Made by a program: the position numbers and the translations under genes. The notes under the pieces are model-generated. The model was not told the origin of the DNA. It worked only from the letters and a program-made list of their open reading frames with translations, and searched no databases. From Triangularia verruculosa (taxonomy: Eukaryota; Ascomycota; Sordariomycetes; Sordariales; Podosporaceae), in NCBI GenBank assembly GCA_033296885.1, contig MU863936.1, forward strand, positions 152,958 through 216,957: a DNA stretch of 64,000 nucleotides, written 5' to 3'. This document shows, in pieces, positions 45,500-58,176 of this stretch; position 1 is the first letter of the stretch; every line of letters starts with the position of its first letter.

Positions 45500-46062
45500 A
45501 TGGGAAAGCTTATCAAGAACCACTGGGCGAGGCTCATCATCCTGGCCTCGGCAACTTGTGAGTTACATCTCATAAAAGGGGGACGAGCTTTTCGGAGACC
45601 AGCTTACTAACATGAGAAAACTACAGACCAGATTGCCGCTGCGATTGAAGGGTACTTCTGGCCCAAGATTTTGTGGGACTTCCTCACCAAGACGCTCGAT
45701 GGCGCCGTCAAGCCGATACCAGTCCTCCAGACCATCAACCTCCTCTGCGGCCTCTTCCTCCTCGCGTGGGAGTGGCCACTCAACTTCATCGCCGGCACCA
45801 GCATCCACCGCAGTCTCGAAGCCCGTCTCGCATTCATTCCCATGTCAGCACTCGCCGCCGCCCTGCTCTATCAAGGTACCAATGCCGCCATCTACCAGGT
45901 GATCGGACTGGCAGTGTATTTCTGGGCTTACAGTGAAGGAGAGGTGCGTTTTCCTGTTTTTCTTCCCGCTCTCTCGGTCATAAAACTAACACACAATAAC
46001 AGATCATCTGCGCAAAGCCATGGACACTACCACAACGAGGCGGAAAAGGAAGCAGGGCTTAA
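45500..46062 (+). CDS. DUF7727-type small membrane protein
   Basis: A 144-aa protein from three exons: 45500-45557, 45627-45943 and 46003-46062. Introns of 69 and 59 nt split codons cleanly. It begins MGKLIKNHWARLIILASATYQ and has about four hydrophobic segments (IILASATYQIAAAI, VLQTINLLCGLFLLAWEW, LAFIPMSALAAALLYQ, YQVIGLAVYFWAY), then the end EIICAKPWTLPQRGG. This matches the conserved fungal family I know as DUF7727, whose function is unknown. It lies downstream of an unusually long leader region. Confidence 0.88.
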
Positions 46063-47790
46063 AAGCAACAGCGTTTTTTCAGGGATACCCAAACAGCAAC
46101 CAATCCATCAAAATACATAGAAAAACCGCTTTGCCAAACATCCCATCGATGGGGCATTTTTACCAGAAAAGCCTTCTTGTTTGTTCATTTTTTTTTTACC
46201 GGTTAAAACCCAAACGACGACGTTTCTATCGAGCTAGCGCCGGCGGTGTGAATATCAACTCTACCCTTCTTTCCCACTTCACAATTTACTCACTTTCAAC
46301 CTGTACTCTTTCCTCGCCGAGCCGATAACAATCACTGCTTCCGATGGGGACGCAAAGGGGGAAGCAAGAACATGGATAAGAGTGGAAATGAGAAGACAAA
46401 GAAGTGGGGGGGAAAACAAGTACATAACACACGACAAATGATACCAACTTCTGCCTGTTTCTCACACCGAAGTAACTTGGAGGAGGGGTGAAGGTGTTTG
46501 TGACAAAGCAGTAGCAGCAGCAGCAGCCAGAAAGAGAATCTGGAACAAGGGGGGGGGGAGCTTTCTATTTCTTTTTACGAATATACTAGTATTTTTTCTC
46601 ATTTTTATATCATTATGATTTCTCTTTTCTGCTTGATTTACAGATGATGATGATGGATGGCGGGGGTACCTAGTATTGCATTTTTCTCTTTTCTGCATGA
46701 GAGAGCGATGGAGAGGAGAAGGGGAAGGAGAGGATACCAGAGGTGTAGTGTATATTGGAATTTTACTCGTGTCTCTGTACAATCTCAAACAAACGTTACA
46801 CGCAAAAACAAACAAACATGCAAATCGAATCTCAGATTCGCAGCAAAATCAGCTCACATCCATCCTCCAACTATGTCTTCCCATATTTTTACACGGCAAA
46901 CACTGTAGAATCTTGACCATGATTTAACCTACCTTACCTACCCTACCTACCCTTTCTCATTTTTCCCCCTCCCATCCTCAGCGAAACGATGAAAAAAAAA
47001 AAAAAAGAACACAGTAAACGAACGTTGCCCAGATTGTTAACGCATCTCCTTCGAATAGCCAGCTCATCCACAACGGCGCGCGCGCGCAAATCCCTTCGAT
47101 TATATCTATCGGCCTTAGCATACCCGGCCAGCTCGACGAAATACTACAGCACTACATACACCCTTTAATTTTGCACAATCGAAGTTCATCAGACTGTCAG
47201 CAATTTTTGCCCAAAACTTCAACTCACCGACCAGCTCAAAATCCATTAATAGAACCACAAGAGTCGTCGGGAAGGGAAAAGTCCCGGTCATGTCCTACAT
47301 AAAGCCCGGCGGCTCAACAAATCAACTTTGTGACCCCCAAACCTGAGACACTTTCCCGCACTCTTACTGGCTTCCTCGAAATTTCTGGACGTTTTCACCC
47401 GCGGAAGCGCCCAGCCTGTCTCCCGTCTCACATTTCACCGACACAACTCCTCATCACGTGGCTCACAAGCGCCCAGCATATTCTGTAACACATCATTCAC
47501 AAACAAACGTTCATCATTCAAATCGTCAAACCCTCATTTCAGATCATGTCATTGTTCGGCGAGGTATCTAAAAGGCTACCCATCCCCCTAGTATTAAGAA
47601 CCGCATGCCCTTCGTAAAATGTTCCCAAACCAGCGATTACCTCTCGCTTCGCTCCAATGCAACGATTTCAATCCCGTGAAATGGGCTTGGGAATAACATC
47701 GGTGTAACTGAGACCGATCGAAATTATTAATGGGTAGAAAAGCGACCTTGGCCAATCTCACTGTGATGTGAGTAGTGCGATGTTGGCCGT
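46063..47790. other. convergent intergenic region with simple repeats
   Basis: 1.7 kb between the converging DUF7727 and Rtc3-like genes. It contains a G-run near 46550, TACC repeats at about 46927-46953, an A-run near 46990-47005 and a short GC alternating tract at about 47076-47087. No gene was recognised. Confidence 0.5.
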
Positions 47791-48668
47791 TTATCTGCCG
47801 GTGCCGACAGAAGTGTTGGCTTGGTTTGTGACGCCATGGCGCTCTGGAAACTGAATTGAAACACATGTTAGTACGTATTCCACACAGTGATGTGAATGAA
47901 GAATGTTTCCAGTTTATGAGCCAAGCCTCCAGCAGTCAAGTGAGATATAAGATGGGTGCCGGCCTTTCCAAATGGCCAGACCGCCGGCCGCTTCACACCC
48001 GGCGGCTCAGCGTGGGGCTCCGCAACCCACACTGGAAATGCAGTTTCGCGAGCCGCCTGGCCGCCAGCCCAACTTCATGCATCTGAAGACAAGGCGGCGA
48101 AGCAGAAAGCTTATACAAGCGACCTCTTTTGCGAGGCTGGCCGCGGCGGCCGCCCAGGCGGATGACGGCAGTGGCTTGCTTTGACATGCTGGAGCTTTGC
48201 TCCTCATTTCCACCACAGAAGGCCACAGAAAGAGGAATATTTTTCTTGGATTCACATACCTCAAACTCCTGCAGTGTACCCTTCTCCAAAATCTTGATCA
48301 CAGCCTCATCCTCGTTGGAAGTGCCGAACTCGTTCTCAAGAAGGGCATCTGAGGCACCCTCGAGTCTGCCGCTCGGGCCATGGCTGTGTTGCAGTGTTAG
48401 CAATGATTTAAAGCACTTCCATCATGGGTGCGGGGAGTATTTATTGCGTCATTGGGGTGGCACAAGCCAACATAGGGCGGGGTAAGTTGCAGGAGAAAAC
48501 TCACCCATGAGTAGCAAAGATCTTGAAGGCAGAAACGACCTGGGCGAGGGGAATAGATCTGTCGGAAATCCACTTTTGGTAGTCCTCAGCGCTGTCGACA
48601 ATGACGACGAAGTCATCGTGCTCGCCCTTGAAGAAAACCTTTGCACGGGTAGCCTCTCCACGAGCCAT
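47791..48668 (-). CDS. Rtc3/SBDS-domain protein
   Basis: Small single-domain protein of the SBDS N-terminal family (yeast Rtc3 type, linked to RNA metabolism and stress), 115 aa. Exons on the minus strand are 48668-48505, 48383-48260 and 47850-47791. Key stretches are ARGEATRAKVFFKGEHDDFVVIV, YQKWISDRSIPLAQVVSAFKIF and GTSNEDEAVIKILEKGTLQEFE. The last exon encodes FPERHGVTNQANTSVGTGR. Intron 2 is 409 nt, far longer than the other introns here, and the frame stays open for about 89 codons into it. The promoter region lies to the right. Confidence 0.87.
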
Positions 48669-49831
48669 TTTGTCGGTTTCTTGTTTGGTGTTTCTTGGAA
48701 AAACAGGTAAGTGTTGTTGGTAGAGAAGGATGCGACTATCGCAAACTGGTCGTTTGTTCTTTCACGTGTGGTTGTTCGCGAAAGTGGTTGTTATTCAGTA
48801 GTCGTTGGAAGCAAGTTGCTGTTGGTGAAGGTATCAAAGTCAGTTGATCGGTTGACGAGGAAGAGAAAAGGAGGAAGTCCGAGACTATTTACCAACCTTT
48901 TAATACCTTCAGAAGAGATTCTCAGAGTTCAGATTTGATGGTGATTGGGAAATTGTGTGTGGAAGAGTTGCTTTGTTCGCTCCTCCTCATATAAGACGAG
49001 CAAAGGGCTGCTTGGCAATTACGTCATAGGTGACGATAGAGCTTGGTTCCTAATTGGGAAGGAGCGGCCCGCAATAGCCGGCGGCACTGAATGAATAGTG
49101 GGGTCAGCTCAGCCCCCCCACAAGAATTACGGCATTCTTGGCAGTGCCTGGCTGCATGAATTTGCGTCATCCTGCGAGTTGTCAAGGAGCGAGGAAAGCC
49201 GATTCCTTCCAATTGATGATCCACCGCCCTGGAAGCTTCGTGAGGGGGCCCGATTACGGATCCAAGAGTTTCCAGAGATATGGAGCTTCCGTCAGCTGGG
49301 TCGCACTGGAAGATTTAGCCTCGTGTATCAAACCAAGATCTCCTCTTACACACAAACAAACGGATCTCCCGCATTCACGCAGCCTCCCGACTTTGCCTAA
49401 CCCATCTACGTCACTGCCCCTGATCTCAAGGCGCACCAAGTTGGTCCCGTTCTTTGGATCGCTGGAACATTCCGATGAGCCACGAAAGCACTCTAGCGTA
49501 TCGTATCATATAGTTGACAGCTGGCTCGATAAAGCTCACGTGTGTCCCCATCGCACTTGGCAGCACTTGATGACTCCGGCCTTTTACCTAAGCAGCTACA
49601 CATTGCGTGTCACTCCTGTCGTGGCCCGCCTTGCCTATATTTTTAATTACAAACTCCATCAAGTAAACATGACAGCGCCGTGTGTTATTCCGTAAGAGAG
49701 ACGCCGTAGTGATGAACCAACCGATCAAAGAGAGGGGTATCATATGCTTTTCAAAACCTGCTCGACCAAAAAGACAAAAACCTCATGCTTGCTTGTCTCA
49801 AAACGATTACTTCCTCCTTTTACTCTGTCCC
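48669..49831. other. Rtc3-like promoter and RhoGEF 3' flank
   Basis: Promoter side of the Rtc3-like gene and 3' side of the RhoGEF gene. Random frames only. Confidence 0.5.
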
Positions 49832-52800
49832 TCACCGAAAAATAAAGCTTCGAATACCCACCACAGCCTCGCGATGGAGGACCCCAACTTTCGCCCACCG
49901 ACTCGCTAGTTTTTGGGACCGAGACGATGTCTTCCCTACCGAGCCTGGGGGCGATGCGAACCTGTTCTCCTTCTCTAGGTTCTCCCGGGATAACGACGCC
50001 TCGCTGCGATGGGACTTTTGCAAGCTCGGCCGCCGAGAACTGTTGGTAGATGACTGCAACACTCCCACTATTGGCGTACAGGGTCGTATCTCGCTTCCTC
50101 CTGCATTGTATACGACGGAAGTGCGTATTGCCGTCTCGGCCGAGCCATTCCCGAATGCTTCTTTCACCGTCGTCGCAGCGAAAGCCTCCGTCGTTGTTGC
50201 TTCCCACTGCTGTTCGTACCCTGTTGCCAGCAACAAGGAGCTACTTCTCTCTGCTTCATCAGGAATGACCGAGAGTAGAGACATACAGGCATCTTCTGAC
50301 TTCTCACGTACTGATGCTGTTACTGTTGCTCCCACCGTCGTGGTCTGAACAACACCGCCCTCTCTGTCATTCCGTGCTGTTACCTCCTCTTCGGTGGTCA
50401 CACTCTTTTGCAAGCTTGCCAGACTTGCCGAGCGCTTCGTAAAGCTACTCGCAATACTCACGACGCTTAGCTTCCGCATCACCGACGATGCCGACGACCT
50501 AACAAGATGTTCGCTTCTGGATCGGGCCGTTATCCCGGGAAAGGGCAGTATGTCCCGGGTCCAGACATCCGACATGAGGGCCTCAAGCCGGGCCCTTTCG
50601 CCACGAGAGGGCGCCAACACCGGAATGCGGTGGTTTGTGGCCAACAAAGACTGTGATCGGTTGATTTGTGAACTGTAGCTTGACGTTGGCGCATCTTTGA
50701 TGACGCTCGTGTTTTTGAGGATAACCTGACATAATGGAGAACGTGGTCCAACAGTAGTCGCCCGGTGTATCGAAATTCTCCTGGCAATGGTTCCTGTCGT
50801 GATGTTAGTACCTGGCACGGGAAGCAAGGCTGTAGCCCAGAGACAACCTACCTGGCTTTCTAAAAACAGTCCCCAGAGTTTTGATATCCAGTGACAGTGA
50901 GCTAAAGATGGCCGGTTGCATCAGGTCTTGGTCCGGGATACCCAGAGATTGACTGTTAAGTCGTGTGCGCCATTCCAGCTCTTCCTTCGGTGTGCAGGCG
51001 GTGAGAATTAGTTCGTATAGCTGATTGTCACATAAGAATACAATCTTCCAAGAATACGGTGCCGTGTGACACTGGAGTCCTGTGCACTGCCGTTAGCATC
51101 CCCCAACCGCAGCCACGAGGATCACTTGTTATTGGCGTGCCTACCTCGACCGTTATCTACCTCCTCCACCTTGATGTTTGACAATGCGATGCACGCCTGA
51201 ATCGTGTATACCTGGTCGATCTTACTAGCCGTCGCGAGGCAAAACCACTCCTTGTATAGGAGCGCCACCATGTACTGCCCGCTGACCCCTTCTTTGGACT
51301 GCCAGCAGACATGAAGCGCACCACAAAGCTGAATGTGGCCGAAAGACCGAATACGGTTTTTGGTAGTCGCATCAAGTTGCTGCATTCTGTAAGCATGTAT
51401 CAGACAACTGAGCGATGAGGTGCCAACCTGGTTAGGAAACGCAAGCCTGTCCTGGAGAATCCATGTTCTCTCCAAGACTGTCCGCACTCGTGGGTCGTCT
51501 GTAGCCCGGTTGATCTCGGCAGTTGCCTCACGTAGCCTGGCAAGCGTGTTTTCGATCTCCATGTGCGAATAGGGACAGTCCACCACAGGCGTATGCTTCA
51601 GCAACTCGGAGAAGAGCAAGGGGTATTTGCATACCCGTTGAATCGGCTGCCCACGTTAGCTTTGATGCCCTGAAACGTAGTCTGTAGCACCAGAAAGCCT
51701 TACTTTGACGAGAAGGTCGCCGATCGTTAGGCTCTTCTTTGTGGAATGGTCGCCTTGGACACCAATCGAGCCTACAGATGCTGCCAAAACTTCCAGGCCT
51801 TTTTGATACGACTGCCATCCTGGCATTGTCCGATGCGCTGACGCGACGTCCTTGATCATGAGCTCGTACTTCGCCCCATACTCTTCATAGATAAAGAATC
51901 GATTCATCTATTATTTGTCTTTGGTCAGGCTACACGCTCCACGTGACAGACACAGGAAAAGGAGCCTGTCACTTACCTTGTTTTTGAAGATCTTTGCGAC
52001 CTCAGCTACAGTTTGGGGCTCTGCGAGTAACCCAGGAACGTCTCGTAGCCAGGCTACCCCGTCTTTATCCTCCGGAACAGCGTCAAGACTCCGCCAGCGC
52101 TGATGGCCACGGGCCGCCTGGTTAACTGGGGGAACCTGGAGCGGAACGTCAAGCTGAGAGTATTCGGAATGAGGGACGGCCCGATGCAGCTCTCCTAGCA
52201 TTTCCTCATGCAGCTCGACAATGTCGGTCAAGTTTTGATTGATAGAGGAACGTATGGCGACTGGGAGCGTTGGTAGGGAAGCCAAAATCGTGACATAGAC
52301 CTGTAAGAATATTAGATATGGCAACGAGCAGCAAGGAATCCTAGAAGAAGCCTACATTCATGAGGAACCTCACATCCCCAATATAGCTTTCCTCAGTGCT
52401 GATCAGCTCCTCCAGTATCCGACGTCGTTGTAAGGATCGTTCAATGACGGCAGGATCCATCACCACCTGCCGTTCCTGACAGAAACTGTCCTCAGAGAGC
52501 CGGGCTCCCGAGACGGAAGCTCTGCTGCTGCGGTCCGTCCTTGAGTGGCCACGTGAAGACCGAATCGTGTTCTTCCGTGAGCGTGTCAACACACTAACGT
52601 TGGTAAGAGATATACTGGCGCTTTTGACCGCTGACACAAAGTTGAATGACGAGTCTGACGAGTGTCGATAGTGCCCTGAATCCCACGTCATCGAACCCCT
52701 TTCCTCCATGTCGACACAGCATGGTGTGCTGTTCCCGCCATCAAACAGTTCCTGGCGACGCAAGGCCCGTTTATGTAATGTCTTTATCCATTTCTGAAAC

Positions 52801-53096
52801 GGCTTGGTCGGTTTAGACGCTGGAGGTTGGTCTCGGAAAAGCTCAGGTTCGGTGGTATCCTGGTGGATGTATACTGTCTTCTCTAAATCCTGCTCTTGAA
52901 TCACGGTATTCATGGCGCCAATGGCATCCATGGCATGAATCTTATCCAAAGCACACCAATCCCCGGTTCTCTCAACGCGTGCCTTCTCCTCCGTGTAACC
53001 AGTCGACTTGTCCCTGTCAGGTTGTGTAAGAGCTTGAAGCGTGCCAGACGAGAGGACCGAAGAGAGCGATACAGTATGGGTATCCGTGAGTGACAT
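49832..53096 (-). CDS. Rho guanine nucleotide exchange factor (DH-PH)
   Basis: Predicted activator of a Rho-family GTPase at the cell cortex, 970 aa in seven exons on the minus strand: 53096-52356, 52300-51977, 51907-51704, 51646-51428, 51379-51145, 51079-50852 and 50793-49832. All junctions keep frame; intron 4 is 48 nt. The DH domain runs from about residue 225 (RRRILEELISTEESYIGDVRFL) to about 470, including the PIQRVCKYPLLFSELLKHTP helix. A PH-like domain follows at about 500-640 (IQLCGALHVCWQ, VALLYKEWFCLATA, WKIVFLCDNQLYELILTA). The serine-rich N-terminus and C-terminus are probably disordered regulatory regions. The GTPase partner is not evident. Confidence 0.88.
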
Positions 53097-54425
53097 TATG
53101 CAAGGTCGAAGTCCAAGAAACAAAGATTCAAAAATGTCTTCCAATGGGCCGGTTGGAGGGGACGAGTCCAGCGCAGCGAACCGGCAGGGGTGGCGTCTAT
53201 CTGTCAAATCAAAACATGATGCAACAGAGAGAGAGAAGAAGAAAGAAAAAAGGCCCCAGCAGTGTAAAATGATCTGTTACTGGTGTTGCAGAGACAGCGA
53301 TGTTTTGGCCGAGCAAAACGAAGAAGCAAGAAGGCGCAGAGATTGATCGGCCACCGACATTGGAGGCGCCGGGCACGTACTGAGGTTCATGTATTTTGGC
53401 CAGGTGGAAGGAACATGTGGTGGTCTAATCTCCCCAAACGGAAACTCTGGACTTCAGTTCCCGGATTGGGGGGGGACCTCGGGTGTTTTGATGTTTGAGT
53501 CTACCAATGTGTTCAGCCCGCCAGAAAACTGAAGTCAACAGAGAGGGCAGCCACGGCCGCCTTCGTCAAGTCAGGGCAAGACGAGACGCCTGGGCACCAG
53601 TGGCCGGTGACGAGCACTTGCTCGATGCATCAAGCATCAAGCAACAGCAGGAAAATCATCAGAGACAGCAGCGGCGGCGAGCTGGCAGCGAGAATCATGC
53701 AGAACGCGGGTCTGATTGGAGCGCCATCCGGACTGCCACGACGGCCACCTCCCAGCCACGTCTCCTGTCCGATTGGACCCGGAAGCGTTTGGGCAGCATC
53801 AATGACGGCTCGAGAAGAAATCGAAGCGTTGGCCGATCAGTGCCGATATCTGCCAAAAGGATCCGTTGCACAAGGCTTTCTTCAGCCTAGGTAGCGATAT
53901 CTTTTGCCGACTTCGGAATTTTCAAGACGATTAGGCAGTGAGTGGTTTGTGGAAGCCCAGTGATGGACTGAGACATCTGTTCGCGGATGAGGGGAGGCGA
54001 TAGTAGGAAGCAAAGGAGAACATGATCTGGAATACACAATTCGGCATCTCAATCTCGGGACGGCGTATGGATCAACTGCCTGCATCTAGGTACTGTCCAT
54101 CCAAGAGGTGGATGTTCCAGGCCGCGGTGTGAGTGGAAAGACGATTGCTGCCGGGGACCCCTGTTGTACCGCCGGAACGGGACGCGCTTCTATCCAGGTG
54201 GGGGCGCGTGGGGCTTGCTGAGAAGGCGCCCTGGTTGCGGCGAACAAGGCGGGAGTGATGGTTGCTACCCACCTACCCCGCCAAACTTTTGGGCATTCCA
54301 GACCTGCAGAACGGTGAGATGGATCCGCCGAACGCGTCATTGGTGGGAGGCTGATTTGTGAGATGGAAAGCTTCCATTCCAGAAACCAACCACAAACACA
54401 GAACCTCTAGATATCGCCGAGCATC
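53097..54425. other. divergent promoter region
   Basis: 1.3 kb between the RhoGEF and Nas2 genes. Frames near 53495-53890 have no domain. No RNA gene was seen. Confidence 0.5.
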
Positions 54426-55307
54426 ATGAGTAACCTCCATGCGCCGACGGTCCCATCAGGGCCAACCACTGCCCCCGCCACCAACGGCCATGCCACACAT
54501 TTGTCCATCCAAGAGCTTCAGCGCAAAAAGGACAATGTCGAGGCCGAACTCAAAGCGCTCGGTGGCGTGCTGGACTCGGTGCGTCGTCGCACAACCTGTA
54601 TGGGCAATGCGCTTCGCTGACCAGAGATACGCAGCATGGTGTCGACATGAACACGAGTCTCCTCACCCACGATGGCTTTCCCCGAGCCGATATTGATGTG
54701 GCGCAAAGTACGAATGCAGAGTGACGAGGGCCTTTGGATCAGGACATGGAGACCAGAGCTGACACCCAGCCCACAGTTCGAACCACAAGAGCGCGCATCA
54801 TCCATCTTCGAAACGACTGGAAGGATTTGATGGCATTGATCGAAAAGCGCCTTCATGAGCACTTTGCCAGCTTGGAAGATAATGACGACGATACGGCAGT
54901 GAACGACCCTACCAGCGTCAGTGTCTCCTTCCCACAAGACTCGATACCCGAAACACTTGACCCGGTATTCGCCAAGGTCAACACAGTGGTGGAGAATAGT
55001 CCTGCTGCTACGGCTGGTCTTAAGCCTGGGGACTTGATACGCAATTTTGGCTATGTCAACCGAGAGAATCATGATAGCCTCCGGAAAGTAGCCGAGTGTG
55101 TCCAAGGAAATGAAGGGGTAAGTGAGATCGAGAAGGGATTGCTAACTATGGAGAAGCATGGCTGACCCTCAAAAGCAAAACATTCTTGTCAAAGTCTCTC
55201 GGACAAGCGGAGGGGGAGGTCGCCCACAAGAGTTGAGGCTGACATTGACACCACGCCGTGACTGGGGCGGTCGGGGTTTGCTGGGCTGCCTTATCTTGCC
55301 ATTGTAG
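54426..55307 (+). CDS. NAS2: 26S proteasome assembly chaperone Nas2/PSMD9
   Basis: Chaperone for the base of the 19S proteasome. Exons are 54426-54578, 54635-54707, 54777-55117 and 55176-55307 (232 aa), with introns of 56-69 nt. The N-terminal helical region (SIQELQRKKDNVEAELKAL, NTSLLTHDGFPRADIDV, TTRARIIHLRNDWKDLM) is the conserved Nas2 N domain. A PDZ domain follows from about residue 125 (FAKVNTVVENSPAATAGLKPGDLIRNFG). The C-terminus ends GGRGLLGCLILPL, close to the usual GRGLLGCHI end. Confidence 0.93.
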
Positions 55308-56246
55308 GTGTTGTGGTCAAAGGGGAAGCGAGATTCGCTTTGGGCTCATTCTGAGTTTTGGGCCTTGAGTCACACCTAGTGTCGGCCTAAAAGAGGGATA
55401 GTGAGATCCCCTCAGGCTTGGACTGCATATCTTGGGATCAGGCACCGCCTCGCATTTCTAGGGCATGGGACACTGGACCCTGGCAGTAACTACACAAGTA
55501 GGTAGGCATCAAACTGACTAATAACCTGCTTAACATAACAAACATAGATTAATCAGCGATAAGTACGGATAGAGGGGATGCTGTGTCAGTGTTAGGTGTA
55601 CTGCAGTAGGAAGTGGCGGACAGGGCATTGCGTACAGGACCCCTGCTGCATACCTAATTCGGTAGCAAAGAGTGGGGCTTTTTCTCCTAGAGGCTCACAA
55701 TGGGACCGTTGTTGATAGCAGAGGAACTTAGCCAGTTGTTTGGAGGCAGCATGTCGACTATGAAGCTGCCCAATTCTGTACCAACTTATCAAGCAATCTC
55801 CTGTCGCTGCCCCTGCCCCTGCCTGGCGGCAATAAAAAGTGGGATGGAGCGTGAAGGGTTTCCATTGAAGTCCAGTGAAGGCAAGTTCCTCTAAATTCGC
55901 CGCACTGACCAGCCTCTCACGTGACCCTACCACCCCGCCGCCCAACGAGTTTTTCGTCAAGGCTGCTGTGGTTCCAGCAGCTGCCTTTTGAAAACAACTA
56001 CCTTCCCCGGTGCCACTTCTTGCAACCCGACCACTGTCAACTTTTCCCACCTCCCCCACAGGCCAATAGGTGCGTATTCCATCGCAAACTCCCTTCTCGG
56101 CCATCTCTGCCAGTCACCAGCCCTGTCATCACCCCTCCGACCTTTGGCTACAAATACCCCTCCATCGACTTGCTTGCAAAAACTAACGTGGGCGTGCCCA
56201 GACTCGTTGATTTTCTTCGTTCTATCATCACCACACATCACACACC
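55308..56246. other. Ran promoter region
   Basis: Spacer and promoter upstream of the Ran gene, with a TACAAATACC TATA-like motif near 56149. No gene was seen. Confidence 0.5.
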
Positions 56247-57242
56247 ATGGCCGAAGCGCAACAGATCCCGACCTTCAAGCTGGTCCTTGTCGGCGATGGC
56301 GGTACCGGAAAGGTTAGTTCGATTCATAATCCTCGTCGTCGACCGATACATACACGTCTCATCACAATCGCATCGACGCCGACTGCGGGGTTGCTAGTGT
56401 GGATGGATATCGCCGGTTGGGCAGCATGCTAACATCGCGACTCTGGAATCAGACCACCTTTGTCAAACGCCACTTGACTGGTGAATTCGAAAAGAAGTAC
56501 ATGGCTACTCTCGGTGTCGAGGTTCACCCTCTCGCCTTCACCACAGTAATTCTTTTTCCGCACGTGGGCAAGCTAGTTCTTGCGCCACCAAAACCTTCAC
56601 CATGGCCCAATTCTAACCTGCTTGCAGAACTATGGTCAGATTCAGTTCGACGTCTGGGATACCGCCGGCCAGGAGAAGTTTGGTGGTCTCCGTGATGGCT
56701 ACTACATCAACGGCCAGTGCGGTATCATCATGTTTGACGTCACTTCCCGCATCACCTACAAGAACGTTCCGAACTGGCACCGTATGTTTACCTCTTTGCA
56801 GCGCCAAAAGGCGTGGCACCCAATCTTGATACTGACTGCTGCCAACAGGTGATCTTACCCGTGTCTGCGAGAACATCCCCATTGTCCTCTGCGGTAACAA
56901 GGTCGATGTTAAGGAGCGCAAGGTGAAGGCCAAGACCATCACCTTCCACCGGAAAAAGAACCTCCAGTACTACGACATCTCCGCCAAGTCCAACTATAAC
57001 TTCGAGAAGCCCTTCCTGTGGCTTGCCCGCAAGCTCGTTGGCAACCCCGGCCTTGTATGTCACTTTCTTCTGATGTTGGCTCTTGAAATCAGAAAATGCT
57101 AACAACCCCCCAGGACTTTGTTGCCGCCCCTGCCCTTGCCCCCGCTGAGGTTGTTGTCGACCAGGCTCTCCTTGCCCAGTACGAGGCCGAGCTCACCGAG
57201 GCCGCCCATGCGCCCCTCCCCGATGATGATGACGACCTTTGA
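56247..57242 (+). CDS. Ran GTPase (Gsp1)
   Basis: Small GTPase for nucleocytoplasmic transport, 215 aa in five exons: 56247-56312, 56453-56545, 56628-56781, 56849-57054 and 57114-57242. Intron 1 (140 nt) interrupts the P-loop GDGGTGK|TTFVKRH. The switch regions ([26 protein letters not shown]), the NKVD motif and the acidic C-terminal PDDDDDL are all present. The length equals the family standard. Confidence 0.97.
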
Positions 57243-58176
57243 GCGGCTTGAACCATGTGTGGCTTGGTCAAGCTCGTGGGGGGTGGTTCAGGATGATAAT
57301 GCCCGTAATGAAGGATATCTACCACACACAGATGGCGAGCAGGCATTGAGATGGGAAACAGTGAAATACGGTTCACGTACGGGAGGGTTGAGAGACGTCG
57401 GTTCGGTATTTTGAGGAAGAGGAAGCGGCGGTCAAATATTCTTTTTGACGATTGGTTCCCACCAGGACCAACTCGACCGGAATACGGAGGTAGATCTGGG
57501 TTTTTTTCTGCATTGCAGTTTGCTAGGTAGATCAATTTGAGACAATGTCTCGCAGGCAATCATTCTTTACCCCTCCTTCAAGAAGCTGAAGTCTCTGTTG
57601 CAAATCTTTCTATGAATACTTATTACTACCCAACGATGCCCACCCCGCCGCTAGTGTCAACAAATGGAAGGCAAGGGACCCAAAATTTGGGCGGTGAGGT
57701 TGGTGAGCATGAAGGCGGTGAGAGCGCAGCTGTCGAATGAGTTGGGACGAAGTATGACACTGCTGGCACCGTCCTGCAAGTCCACATCCGGTTAGCGTGC
57801 CTGGGCCGTTTTGGGGCATCCTTGCAGCCACGCATCAACACCATCACCATCACCATCCCCATCGCCATCGCATCTCACCAGGTCGCTTATCAAGCACGAA
57901 CCCAGCATCACGGTAGGGGCATTGATGATGAGGTTGGCACCCATGAAAAGGCAATGAGGGGGCACTGCTACGGCATCCCGGCCTTGCTGGCGATGCTTGG
58001 ACACCGAGAGGAGGGCACTGACAGGAGGGAGTGACTCGAGGTATTATGGCATGGCATCAATGATGTATTAAATGCCCTTGTGCGCCGCCAGCTCTTGGTT
58101 ACGTCGTCGCTCATTTATCCATTCGACCTTCCTCGCCCGCCCTCTCCCGCCCACTCACTCGCTCCCCTTGGCTACT
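57243..58176. other. transition region between conserved and degraded sequence
   Basis: 3' flank of Ran and the upstream side of the degraded recombinase. It includes a CATCAC simple repeat at about 57830-57865. CpA and TpG are common here, so this stretch does not look RIP-affected. A mobile-element boundary may lie near 58050-58200, but I could not identify a direct repeat. Confidence 0.45.

Noticed and set aside
51380..51427. A 41-nt intron in the RhoGEF gene ending at TTACAG
   Set aside because: It breaks the frame; using the next AG seven bases on gives 48 nt and restores frame.
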